The notes beneath the pieces were generated by a model that was not told the DNA's origin, searched no databases, and saw nothing but the letters and a program-made list of their open reading frames with translations. From an uncultured Lachnospiraceae bacterium (lineage in GTDB: Bacteria; Bacillota; Clostridia; Lachnospirales; Lachnospiraceae), in assembly GCA_910589105.1 (NCBI GenBank), contig CAJUST010000016.1, positions 2,835 to 65,098 on the forward strand: a DNA stretch of 62,264 nucleotides, given 5' to 3'. This document shows positions 1 to 7,777 of the stretch, piece after piece. Position numbers and translations under genes: made by a program. Position 1 is the stretch's first letter; every line of letters begins with the position of its first letter.

Positions 1-1120
1 CGCTGCAATGGCTGCCTTCCGTCTTGCCTGCCTGCGTACAGCTTGCCGCTACTGCCGGATCTATTTCTTCCGTATGCGGGATTTTTGCGATTTCCTCGGT
101 TTCTTCCGCTTGGCACTCCCTGCACGTTTTCGTCTTTACTCCCGTTTCTTGGCACGTTGCGGGTTTCGTGACCCTTTCTTCGTAGCTGTGCGGAATTTTT
201 GGGATTTCTTCCGTTTCTTCCGTCTGGCACTCCCTGCATATTTTCGTCTTTATTCCCGTTTCTTGGCACGTCGCGGGTTTCGTGACCGCTTCTTCATAGT
301 TATGCGGCGTTTTTGGAATTTCTTCCTGCGCCCGTATCACTTCCCCGCATTCGCTGCAATGGCTGCCTTCCGTCTTGCCTGCCTGCGTACAGCTTGCCGC
401 TACTGCCGGATCTATTTCTTCCGTATGCGGGATTTTTGCGATTTCCTCGGTTTCTTCCGCTTGGCACTCCCTGCACGTTTTCGTCTTTACTCCCGTTTCT
501 TGGCACGTTGCGGGTTTCGTGACCCTTTCTTCGTAGCTGTGCGGAATTTTTGGGATTTCTTCCGTTTCTTCCGTCTGGCACTCCCTGCATATTTTCGTCT
601 TTATTCCCGTTTCTTGGCACGTCGCGGGTTTCGTGACCGCTTCTTCATAGTTATGCGGCGTTTTTGGAATTTCTTCCTGCGCCCGTATCACTTCCCCGCA
701 TTCGCTGCAATGGCTGCCTTCCGTCTTGCCTGCCTGCGTACAGCTTGCCGCTACTGCTGGATCTATTTCTTCCGTATGCGGGATTTTTGCGATTTCCCCG
801 GTTTCTTCCGCTTGGCACTCCCTGCACGTTTTCGTCTTTATTCCCGTTTCTTGGCACGTCGCGGGTTTTGTCACCCTTTCTTCATAGTTATGCGGCGTTT
901 TCGGAATTTCTTCCTGCGCGCATATCACTTCCCCGCATTCACTGCAATGGCTGCCTTCGGTCTTGCCTGTCTGCGTACAGCTCGCAGAGACTGCCGCATC
1001 AACTACTTCTGTATGTCCTTTTTTTGCGATCTCCTCTGTATAACTGTCTCCACAGCCGGAACATGTGTACGTTTTAAGTCCCGTCTTATTACATGTCGCT
1101 TCTTCCGTTACCTGACTTGT
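1..1120 (-). repeat. Tandem 351-bp / 237-bp coding repeats
   Basis: The same start sequence recurs at bases 1, 352 and 703, a period of exactly 351 bp (117 codons). The next copy begins at 940, after a shorter 237-bp unit (79 codons). The difference is 114 bp, one 38-residue module. A full unit therefore contains two 38-residue ATCQETGxKT modules and one 41-residue SCTQAGKTEG module, and the third unit has lost one 38-residue module. Copies 1 and 2 are almost base-identical, while the copy after 940 is more diverged. This is a substrate for slippage or recombination that would change protein length in steps of 38 or 117 residues. Confidence 0.9.
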
Positions 1121-2866
1121 ATAGGAATGTTGATGGACAGGCGGCGTTTCACCTGCCGCAGAATCATAAAATACAATAGAAAATCTTGCCATAGCCAAAT
1201 CCTGCAATGCTTTCACCTCAGCGGCAGTTGTCGTATCATCTGTGTCTACAGGTTCAGAAAACATCAAAAATGTGTAATCTCCCGATTTTGCGCCTTCCGA
1301 TGCATGCAGATAATATCTCCCCGGATTCTCCTCTGACGTCACAAACCAAATCCAATTCCCCCAATCCGTCCTGTTTAACACATCGGGATCGTCACTATTA
1401 AGACAATCTGTTTGAATCAGAACCATATATCCAAAATCATAATAACCATATTCTTCCACTACACCACTGTCAATCGGATTCCCCTGTAAATCCCTCCAAA
1501 GTAATTCACAAAATACAGATTCGTCTGGAACCGTAAAATCATCTGTTCCAAGAATCGCGCTAATGTCTGCCGTTGACGGCTTAGAAGCCACTTCTATGCC
1601 GCCTATCTGTACATCTTCATGCCCAAAATCCGGCGCATGGACTGTCCATGCCCCTTCTTCGTACTCCAATGTATATCCATTTTCTGTCATTTTCTCAGCT
1701 AACAAAAAATTCGCTTCTGATGGATTCTCGCAGTTTGCCGTAATATATGCCCATTTATCGTAAAGCGCCCCTGACACAGCTTTACTGCCAGTGTGAAAAC
1801 GCGTCACTCCCGTCACGGCTCCGTCTATCCGTAAACGGCCGTCGCTCTTTAATACAAGCATTCCCATTTGACCGGATAATGACGCTTCCTGTCCGGCAAA
1901 ATCCCCAGTGATCACTGTATCATTTACTTTACTCAAATCGAGACACGCATTCTCCTTTACGGAAACGTTCTGTAAATTCCCTGACTTTAACTCTATATGC
2001 CCTCCGTCCGCTAAAACAACGGAACCTACATTTTCCAAAACCGCCTCCATAATGGCGCACTTTGTTACATTCAATTCTGTCTGTCCATTTCCATAAAACT
2101 GAATGGCATTTGCATAACGTCCGGCTTTAGGATCCGATACCCGAATATCCGCCCGGCTGTTTAAATCTGTAAAAACCCCGTCCCTGACAACTGCCGGAGC
2201 GTCCAACTGCAAATCAGCCTCTCCATAGTAAGGCTCTTTATTATCAGCCCCTGCGCCATGGCTCATATAAATCCCCTGAAACATCGTAGTCGAAATCGAA
2301 TTTCGCACTGTAAGGGATGCGTTTGCGCCAACCGCGGAATTTCTAAATCCTCCTGCATATACCGTCGGAAGAAGTTCCTTTTCTGAACCTCCCAATCCGC
2401 CTAAAGAACCTCCGCTTCCTTCCAAATAGGTATCCACATGATCTAACGTCAGACTATGCCCCGCCAAAAAAATCTCACGATGCGGAACGCTGTTCAGCGC
2501 ATCGCTGGATTCAAAAACCATCTTAATCTGTTCAAATACAACGCCGTCTCCCCCTAATTGAAGCGGACAACGGAAGTTCAACTCGCTGGTTTCATTGTTC
2601 CCGCGGATCACTGTCCCAGCCGGAATTGTAACCGGAATCATTCTACCGTCGGCGGCGGCGCCATTTTGAACGGTGATCAGGTTATTCACAACAATCGGGC
2701 TCTGCTGTTTTTCAAGAGCAGCCATAAAATCATCTAACGTAAATACAATAACTTCGCCTTCCTTACCCAAGGAAGCCTCTCCTGCCAAAACCGGCTCAAA
2801 GCCTGTTCCAAACAGCAGGGCGGCAATCAGAATCCATGCAACATATTTTTTTCGTTTTTTTTGCAT
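1..2866 (-). CDS. Secreted repeat protein, C-terminus cut by window edge
   Basis: The gene reads leftward and is truncated at base 1, leaving 955 codons. Residues 1-30 are a signal peptide: a basic QKKRKK stretch, then a hydrophobic core WILIAALLFGTGF, with likely cleavage near VLAGEA. Residues about 45-480 contain almost no Cys and are rich in short strand-turn repeats, resembling a beta-solenoid adhesin; this is inference. From about residue 580 the protein consists of 38-41-residue modules with the pattern ATCxxTGxKTxxCxxC, in which CxxC pairs could bind metal or form disulfides. The modules are nearly identical at DNA level. The start ATG at 2866 lies 23 bp past the mscS stop and directly behind a run of 13 G, so translation may depend on tract length. 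No anchor signal is visible because the end is missing. The exact family is not recognised. Confidence 0.8.
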   Translation of the reverse strand, partial: MQKKRKKYVAWILIAALLFGTGFEPVLAGEASLGKEGEVIVFTLDDFMAALEKQQSPIVVNNLITVQNGAAADGRMIPVTIPAGTVIRGNNETSELNFRCPLQLGGDGVVFEQIKMVFESSDALNSVPHREIFLAGHSLTLDHVDTYLEGSGGSLGGLGGSEKELLPTVYAGGFRNSAVGANASLTVRNSISTTMFQGIYMSHGAGADNKEPYYGEADLQLDAPAVVRDGVFTDLNSRADIRVSDPKAGRYANAIQFYGNGQTELNVTKCAIMEAVLENVGSVVLADGGHIELKSGNLQNVSVKENACLDLSKVNDTVITGDFAGQEASLSGQMGMLVLKSDGRLRIDGAVTGVTRFHTGSKAVSGALYDKWAYITANCENPSEANFLLAEKMTENGYTLEYEEGAWTVHAPDFGHEDVQIGGIEVASKPSTADISAILGTDDFTVPDESVFCELLWRDLQGNPIDSGVVEEYGYYDFGYMVLIQTDCLNSDDPDVLNRTDWGNWIWFVTSEENPGRYYLHASEGAKSGDYTFLMFSEPVDTDDTTTAAEVKALQDLAMARFSIVFYDSAAGETPPVHQHSYTSQVTEEATCNKTGLKTYTCSGCGDSYTEEIAKKGHTEVVDAAVSASCTQTGKTEGSHCSECGEVICAQEEIPKTPHNYEERVTKPATCQETGIKTKTCRECQAEETGEIAKIPHTEEIDPAVAASCTQAGKTEGSHCSECGEVIRAQEEIPKTPHNYEEAVTKPATCQETGIKTKICRECQTEETEEIPKIPHSYEERVTKPATCQETGVKTKTCRECQAEETEEIAKIPHTEEIDPAVAASCTQAGKTEGSHCSECGEVIRAQEEIPKTPHNYEEAVTKPATCQETGIKTKICRECQTEETEEIPKIPHSYEERVTKPATCQETGVKTKTCRECQAEETEEIAKIPHTEEIDPAVAASCTQAGKTEGSHCS

Positions 2867-2868
2867 TT

Positions 2869-2881
2869 CCCCCCCCCCCCC
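2869..2881 (-). promoter_or_regulatory. Poly-G tract in ribosome-binding region
   Basis: Thirteen consecutive C on the plus strand read as G13 on the coding strand. The tract lies between AAAAGAAA and the AAATG start of the repeat surface protein. The G run itself supplies the Shine-Dalgarno-like sequence, so a gain or loss of one or two G would shift spacing to the start codon. This arrangement is typical of phase-variable contingency loci. Tract length is also the kind of position where assemblies err. Confidence 0.7.
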
Positions 2882-2889
2882 TTTCTTTT

Positions 2890-3792
2890 TTAGGGTTCCC
2901 TCATCTGCACATCTATTTTCTGATAGGGAATTTCAATCTGATTTTCATCGAATGCAAGTTTAATCTGTTCCATCAGGCGCCACCTTGCCGTCCAGTAATC
3001 TTCCGTCTTTACCCAAAGGCGGAGCCCTAATTTCACTTCACTCGCCCCAAGCTCAGACACAAAGACAATGACTTCTTCTTTTGGCAGCCGGCAAGGCTCC
3101 GCTTCCGCCTGTTTTTGCAAAATCGCTTTTGCCAGTCTCAAATCCGCCTCATAGGCAATCCCAATCTCTAAATCCACCCTTCTGCTGTCACAAAACGTAG
3201 CATTTGTCAGACTGCTGTTTGCCAAAACGCCATTTGGAATGACGATCGTTTTTTTATCCGCTGTTAAAAGCCTTGTATAAAAAATAGAAATTTCATCGAC
3301 GATTCCTTCATTTCCATTTGTGTCTTCCTTGATAAAATCTCCCACTTTAAACGGTTTTAACAGAAGAATCAAGACCCCTCCGGCAAAGTTTGACAAACTT
3401 CCCTGTACCGCAAGCCCAAGCGCAAGGCCCGCAGAGCCAATCACTGCAACCACGGAAGCTGCCGTCACGCCAAATAACGTTAAAATCAGCACTACCAAAA
3501 CAAAATACAAAAAATATTTCAACAGCGCATCTAAAAACTGTTTGACGCCAACGTCCGCATCCGCTTTTTCCAGCCAGCGCCGGAGGAATTTTCTTGCCAG
3601 ACGGATCACCCTGCTGCCAATGACATAAAGGACTACCGCAAACAAAATCTGAAGCGCAAATCCCAAAACCTCCGGAACCAGCCCTTTGAGCCACTCCCGA
3701 ATCATGCCGGAATCCGTTTCTTTCAATGCCTCTGCCGCTTGCTCTAATGTTTCTAACGTCCTGGTTTCCGTCGTAATCTCAAGGGTATCCAT
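2890..3792 (-). CDS. MscS-family mechanosensitive channel
   Basis: A 300-residue small-conductance mechanosensitive channel of the cytoplasmic membrane, which would open under hypo-osmotic stress. Three hydrophobic segments lie in the first 160 residues. The pore-lining TM3 is recognisable from the Gly/Ala-rich stretch GSAGLALGLAVQGSLSNFAGG, followed by the beta domain with VGDFI and the VIPNG motif, then the alpha/beta C-terminal domain. The start at 3792 (MDTLEITTE) is preferred to upstream in-frame ATGs because GGGGAG lies just ahead of it. It follows the DUF1015 gene by 93 bp and is followed within 25 bp by the surface-protein start, so read-through into that gene is likely. Confidence 0.88.
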   Translation of the reverse strand: MDTLEITTETRTLETLEQAAEALKETDSGMIREWLKGLVPEVLGFALQILFAVVLYVIGSRVIRLARKFLRRWLEKADADVGVKQFLDALLKYFLYFVLVVLILTLFGVTAASVVAVIGSAGLALGLAVQGSLSNFAGGVLILLLKPFKVGDFIKEDTNGNEGIVDEISIFYTRLLTADKKTIVIPNGVLANSSLTNATFCDSRRVDLEIGIAYEADLRLAKAILQKQAEAEPCRLPKEEVIVFVSELGASEVKLGLRLWVKTEDYWTARWRLMEQIKLAFDENQIEIPYQKIDVQMREP

Positions 3793-3885
3793 CTTCTTTC
3801 TCCCCATTCTAATTGATTTGTTCCTAAAAATCAATCCTAGTTCCCAATAAATTTCCAAAGATCTTCACTGCAAAAAATGTCTGTC

Positions 3886-5121
3886 CTACTCCAACGAATG
3901 TATAAACAACCCGCTCCGCAATTTCGGCTCAAACCAAGTCGACTTCGGCGGCATAAGCATATCTGCGTCCGCCACGGCAAACAACTCTTGGATAGATGTC
4001 GGATACATCGCAAACGCCACGGCGCAGTCTTCATTTACTCTCCGCTCTAACTCTTTTAATCCGCGAATCCCACCCACGAAATCAATCCTTTCATCTGTCT
4101 TTGGATCTAAAATCCCAAGCTCCGGATTTAACAAAAGCTCCTGTAAAAGCGATACGTCAAGCCCCTTGACCGGATCGTCGCTTCTGTCTTTTTCTTTCAC
4201 GCAAAGCCTATGCCATTTTCCGGCAAGATACATGGAAATCTGTCCTTTTTCCTGTGGCTTTTCCGCGCCGTTAAGCTCCGTCACGTCAAAAATCCGCTTT
4301 ACTTTTTCCAAAAAGCTTTCCGCCGTATCTTCCCCTAAATCTTTCACGACGCGGTTATAGTCCATAATCATCAATTCCTCATCGGGAAACAACACCGACA
4401 GAAAATAATTAAATTCTTCCCTGCCTGTATAAGTTGGATTTTGCTCTCTCCGTAAAAAACCGACTTTAACTGCGGAAGCCGCCCTGTGATGCCCGTCCGC
4501 TATGTAAATTTCCCCAATCGTCCCAAAGGCCTCACCGATCTTTGCAATTTCCTCATCGCCACTTAGGCAAAACACTCTGTGCCGGATTTTGTCTTCCGAC
4601 ACAAAATCATAAAGCGGAGTTTCTTCTTTTGCGGCGCAGACCGCTTCGCGAATGACTGCATTGGCGCGATAGGCAAGGAAAATCGGCCCTGTCTGGGCAT
4701 TGCAGGAATCTACATGCCGGATTCTGTCCGCTTCTTTTTCCGCCCTCGTGTTCTCGTGTTTTTTTATTACGCCATTTGCATAGTCATCAATCGACGCGCA
4801 TGCCACAATTCCCGTCTGCGACCGTCCTTCCATTGTCAATTCATATACATAATAGCATCTTTTTTCTTCCTGAATAAATTCTCCCTTCGCAAGCATATCC
4901 CAAAGTATGTCATGCGCTTTTTGGTACACGCAGTCTGCGTAAGTGTCGACGGAATCTTCAAACTGCGTTTCCGCCCGATCTATTTTTAAAAAGGAATCCG
5001 GATTTTTTGTCACTTCTTCTTTTGCTTCTTTTCTGTTATAAACGTCATAAGGTAAAGCAGCAATGTCTGCCGCTTTACCTTCTGCCGGACGGATACACAG
5101 AAATGGTTTTATGTCTGCCAT
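3886..5121 (-). CDS. DUF1015 family protein
   Basis: A 411-residue cytoplasmic protein of the DUF1015 family, recognised by its N-terminus (KPFLCIRPAEGKAADIAALP, YDVYNRKEA) and the conserved IADGHHRAASA motif near residue 205. It sits 28 bp behind serA with a good AAAGGAG site, in the order serC-serA-DUF1015, an arrangement I recall from other clostridia. No phosphoserine phosphatase (serB) is present in this window. The DGHHR motif resembles the nucleotide/phosphate-binding GGxHR loop of the ParB/sulfiredoxin fold, which includes free-serine kinases, so a role in phosphoserine metabolism is plausible but only inferred. Length is normal for the family. Confidence 0.85.
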   Translation of the reverse strand: MADIKPFLCIRPAEGKAADIAALPYDVYNRKEAKEEVTKNPDSFLKIDRAETQFEDSVDTYADCVYQKAHDILWDMLAKGEFIQEEKRCYYVYELTMEGRSQTGIVACASIDDYANGVIKKHENTRAEKEADRIRHVDSCNAQTGPIFLAYRANAVIREAVCAAKEETPLYDFVSEDKIRHRVFCLSGDEEIAKIGEAFGTIGEIYIADGHHRAASAVKVGFLRREQNPTYTGREEFNYFLSVLFPDEELMIMDYNRVVKDLGEDTAESFLEKVKRIFDVTELNGAEKPQEKGQISMYLAGKWHRLCVKEKDRSDDPVKGLDVSLLQELLLNPELGILDPKTDERIDFVGGIRGLKELERRVNEDCAVAFAMYPTSIQELFAVADADMLMPPKSTWFEPKLRSGLFIHSLE

Positions 5122-5149
5122 TTTGTCTCCTTTGTCAAATGTGATTTGT

Positions 5150-6313
5150 TTATTTTACAATGCGTACTTTTAACACGCCTTCAATGCCCTCTAACTGCGA
5201 CACAACTTCCGCCGTAACCGGAGTGCCAATATCCAATAAGGTATACGCGTAATCGCCCTTAGATTTGTTTGTCATATCTTCGATATTAATGTCGGCATTG
5301 CCAAAAACCGTAGAGAATTTCCCAATCATGCCTTTGATGTTTTTATGCAGGATTGCAATACGTCCCGCTTTATCACAGCCGCCCATATTGCAGTCTGGGA
5401 AATTGACGGAATGGACGATATTGCCGTTTTCCAGATAATCACGGATTTCCCTGACTGCCATCATTGCGCAGTTATCTTCGGATTCTTCCGTTGACGCCCC
5501 TAAATGCGGCGTTAAAATCACGCCGTCTTTTCCGGCTGTCACCGGATTTGCGAAATCCGTCACATATTTTTTCACTTTGCCTTCGGCAACTGCCTGTATC
5601 ACAGCTTCCTCATCGACCAGCAAATCCCTTGCAAAGTTTAATATTACAACGCCGGATTTCATATTTGCAATCGCATCCGCATTGATCATGCCCTTTGTGG
5701 AATCAAGCAGAGGGACGTGGATTGTAATAAAATCACACTCTTTATAAATTTCTTCCACGTTGCTGATATGTTTGACATTGCGTGACAGGCTCCATGCGGC
5801 ATTGACGGAAATATACGGATCATATCCCAATACTTCCATGCCAAGGTGCGTCGCGGCATTCGCCACAAGAACGCCGATGGCGCCAAGCCCGATTACGCCT
5901 AACTTTTTGCCGGAAATTTCACAGCCTGCAAAATTTTTCTTCTGCTTCTCGGAAAGTTTTGCAATATCCGCTTCGTCCTTATTGGCTTTTACCCATTCAA
6001 TCCCGCCTGTAATGTCACGGGAAGCGAGCAGCATTCCCGCAATTACCAATTCTTTAACGCCATTTGCGTTTGCGCCCGGCGTATTAAATACGACAATCCC
6101 TTTTTCGGCGCATTTCTCTAACGGAATATTATTGACGCCGGCTCCTGCCCTTGCCACTGCTTCTAAGCCTTCCGGCAATTCCAAATCGCGCATAGCCGCG
6201 CTTCTTACCAAAACCGCCTGCGCATCTTTTAACTCCTCTGTTTTTTGATAGTTTTCCGAAAATAAGTCCAATCCCACATTTGCAATCGGATTTAAACAAG
6301 TGTATGAAAACAT
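5150..6313 (-). CDS. serA: D-3-phosphoglycerate dehydrogenase
   Basis: A 387-residue NAD-dependent enzyme that oxidises 3-phosphoglycerate to 3-phosphohydroxypyruvate, the first step of serine synthesis. The Rossmann motif GVIGLGAIGVLVAN lies near residue 140. The catalytic region includes the HLGASTEES segment. A C-terminal ACT domain (about residues 315-387, with NADINIEDMTNKSKGDYAYT) suggests allosteric control by serine. It is the short SerA form without the extra intervening domain. GGAGG precedes the ATG at 6313. The gene follows serC by 15 bp and precedes DUF1015, forming one operon. Confidence 0.95.
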   Translation of the reverse strand: MFSYTCLNPIANVGLDLFSENYQKTEELKDAQAVLVRSAAMRDLELPEGLEAVARAGAGVNNIPLEKCAEKGIVVFNTPGANANGVKELVIAGMLLASRDITGGIEWVKANKDEADIAKLSEKQKKNFAGCEISGKKLGVIGLGAIGVLVANAATHLGMEVLGYDPYISVNAAWSLSRNVKHISNVEEIYKECDFITIHVPLLDSTKGMINADAIANMKSGVVILNFARDLLVDEEAVIQAVAEGKVKKYVTDFANPVTAGKDGVILTPHLGASTEESEDNCAMMAVREIRDYLENGNIVHSVNFPDCNMGGCDKAGRIAILHKNIKGMIGKFSTVFGNADINIEDMTNKSKGDYAYTLLDIGTPVTAEVVSQLEGIEGVLKVRIVK

Positions 6314-6328
6314 AAAATTCCTCCCTGA

Positions 6329-7411
6329 CTACTGATTCTTCTTTTCAAATTCACGCATAAACGCAACTAATTTCTCTACGCCTTCTTTTGGCATTGCATT
6401 ATAGATGGAAGCCCTCATGCCGCCAACGGAACGATGCCCTTTTAAGTTTTCAAATCCCGCCGCTTTCGCCTCTGCGACGAATTTCGCATCCAATTCCTCA
6501 TTTCCAGTCACAAACGGAACATTCATAAGTGAACGGTCTTCTTTTACAACAGTCCCTTTAAATAATTTGCTTTCGTCAAGGAAATCATATAAAATCTTTG
6601 CTTTTTCTTCGTTCCGCGTTTTAATGGCAGAAAGCCCGCCCTGCTTTTTCAGCCATTTGAATACTTTTCCGCAAATATAAATCCCGTATGCAGGCGGCGT
6701 ATTATACAAAGAATCCGCATCTGCATGCGTCTTATATTTTAACATCGTCGGCGTGTTGGGCAAAACGTCTTCTGTAATCAAATCTTCACGGATAATCACA
6801 ATCACCACTCCGGCAGGCCCGATATTTTTCTGGACGCCGCCATAAATGACGCCGTACTTTTTCACATCTACAGGTTCCGACAAAAAGCAGGAAGATACGT
6901 CGGCGACAAGCGTATGCCCTTTTGTGTTCGGAAGCTTATGGAATTTTGTGCCATAAATTGTATTATTTTCGCAAATATAAACGTAATCCGCATCTTCTGG
7001 AATGTCTAAATCGGAACAATCCGGAATATAAGAAAATGTCTTATCTTCCGAAGATGCGGCTGCAACTGCTTCTCCGTATATCTGCGCTTCTTTATAGGCT
7101 TTTTTTGCCCATTGCCCGGTTACGATATAAGCAGCCTTTTTATTTTTCATTAAATTCATCGGAATCATTGCAAACTGCTGTGATGCCCCGCCTTGCAGGA
7201 ATAATACTTTGTAGTTGTCCGGAATGTCCATCAATTCACGCAAATCCGCTTCCGCTTCTTTGATAATCGTATCGTATGTTTTGGAACGATGGCTCATCTC
7301 CATAACAGACATTCCGCTTCCCTTGTAATCCATCATTTCATCTGCTGCTTCCCTCAATACCTCTTCCGGCAAAACCGCCGGTCCGGCAGAAAAATTATAA
7401 ACTCTGCTCAT
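6329..7411 (-). CDS. serC: Phosphoserine aminotransferase
   Basis: A 360-residue PLP enzyme converting 3-phosphohydroxypyruvate and glutamate to phosphoserine. The N-terminus (VYNFSAGPAVLPEEVL) is the family hallmark, and the PLP lysine lies in GGVQKNIGPAG near residue 195. The phosphate-binding GGASQQFAM is also clear. AGGAGG precedes the ATG at 7411. It heads the serC-serA-DUF1015 operon and has its own TTGACA promoter about 60 bp upstream. Confidence 0.96.
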   Translation of the reverse strand: MSRVYNFSAGPAVLPEEVLREAADEMMDYKGSGMSVMEMSHRSKTYDTIIKEAEADLRELMDIPDNYKVLFLQGGASQQFAMIPMNLMKNKKAAYIVTGQWAKKAYKEAQIYGEAVAAASSEDKTFSYIPDCSDLDIPEDADYVYICENNTIYGTKFHKLPNTKGHTLVADVSSCFLSEPVDVKKYGVIYGGVQKNIGPAGVVIVIIREDLITEDVLPNTPTMLKYKTHADADSLYNTPPAYGIYICGKVFKWLKKQGGLSAIKTRNEEKAKILYDFLDESKLFKGTVVKEDRSLMNVPFVTGNEELDAKFVAEAKAAGFENLKGHRSVGGMRASIYNAMPKEGVEKLVAFMREFEKKNQ

Positions 7412-7469
7412 TCTTCATAACCTCCTAAAATCTGTTCATTCGTATTCTATGTCTACTAAGTCCAAGAAT

Positions 7470-7498
7470 ACTGTAAACTTTTTCGGAAAAACTGTCAA
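7470..7498 (-). promoter_or_regulatory. serC promoter
   Basis: A TTGACA -35 box (7493-7498) is separated by exactly 17 bp from a TACAGT -10 box (7470-7475). Transcription would start near 7463, about 50 bp ahead of the serC start. The site lies downstream of the branched element at 7620-7763, so that element is not part of this promoter's leader RNA. The remaining bases of the 7412-7777 gap show no gene. Confidence 0.7.
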
Positions 7499-7619
7499 TC
7501 TTTTTCAGAGACTTTCCTCTCACTTTCCGCTTCTTGTTTCTTTTCACGCTTTCCTTTAAATGCGGATTTTCCAAGCTTTTCTTTCTGGTTTCACTGCCTT
7601 ATCCTTTGGAATCCTTCTT

Positions 7620-7763
7620 GTCAGCGGCAGAGCCGAATCCATATTCCTGTGAAAACCATTAGGCGCCTGCCGCCTAACCGGTCATTTCATGTCATAGGGG
7701 CATTCCTAAAGCAACGCCAAAACCGTGTCTCCATGAAATATGGTTTTCAGCTCTGCCGCTGAC
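7620..7763 (-). ncRNA. Branched self-complementary element, candidate structured RNA or MITE
   Basis: The stretch folds into nested perfect helices. There is an outer 14-bp stem (7620-7633 with 7750-7763, GTCAGCGGCAGAGC) and an inner 9-bp stem (7651-7659 with 7740-7748, GAAAACCAT). Inside these sit a 7-bp hairpin (7659-7665 with 7671-7677, loop CCTGC) and an 8-bp stem (7684-7691 with 7732-7739, ATTTCATG). The element begins 15 bp after the ilvB stop, so it would be the 3' end of an ilvB transcript. No U-run terminator follows it. No coding potential or T-box motif is visible. A miniature inverted-repeat element is the main alternative, though no target-site duplication is obvious. Confidence 0.5.
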
Positions 7764-7777
7764 GCAAAGTCTCTCTG

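Noticed and set aside
1..1120. Regular direct repeats resembling an array (CRISPR-like)
   Set aside because: The units are 351 and 237 bp, in frame and coding, with no short repeat-spacer structure.
8..1336. A 442-codon plus-strand open frame with FRLYSRF-type repeats
   Set aside because: It is the antisense of the 351-bp coding repeats. It lacks a ribosome site, has an improbable composition, and the minus-strand frame with a signal peptide explains the region.
7620..7763. T-box or other amino-acid riboswitch for serC
   Set aside because: No AGGGUGGNACCGCG-type T-box sequence is present, and the serC promoter lies downstream of the element, so it is not in the serC leader.
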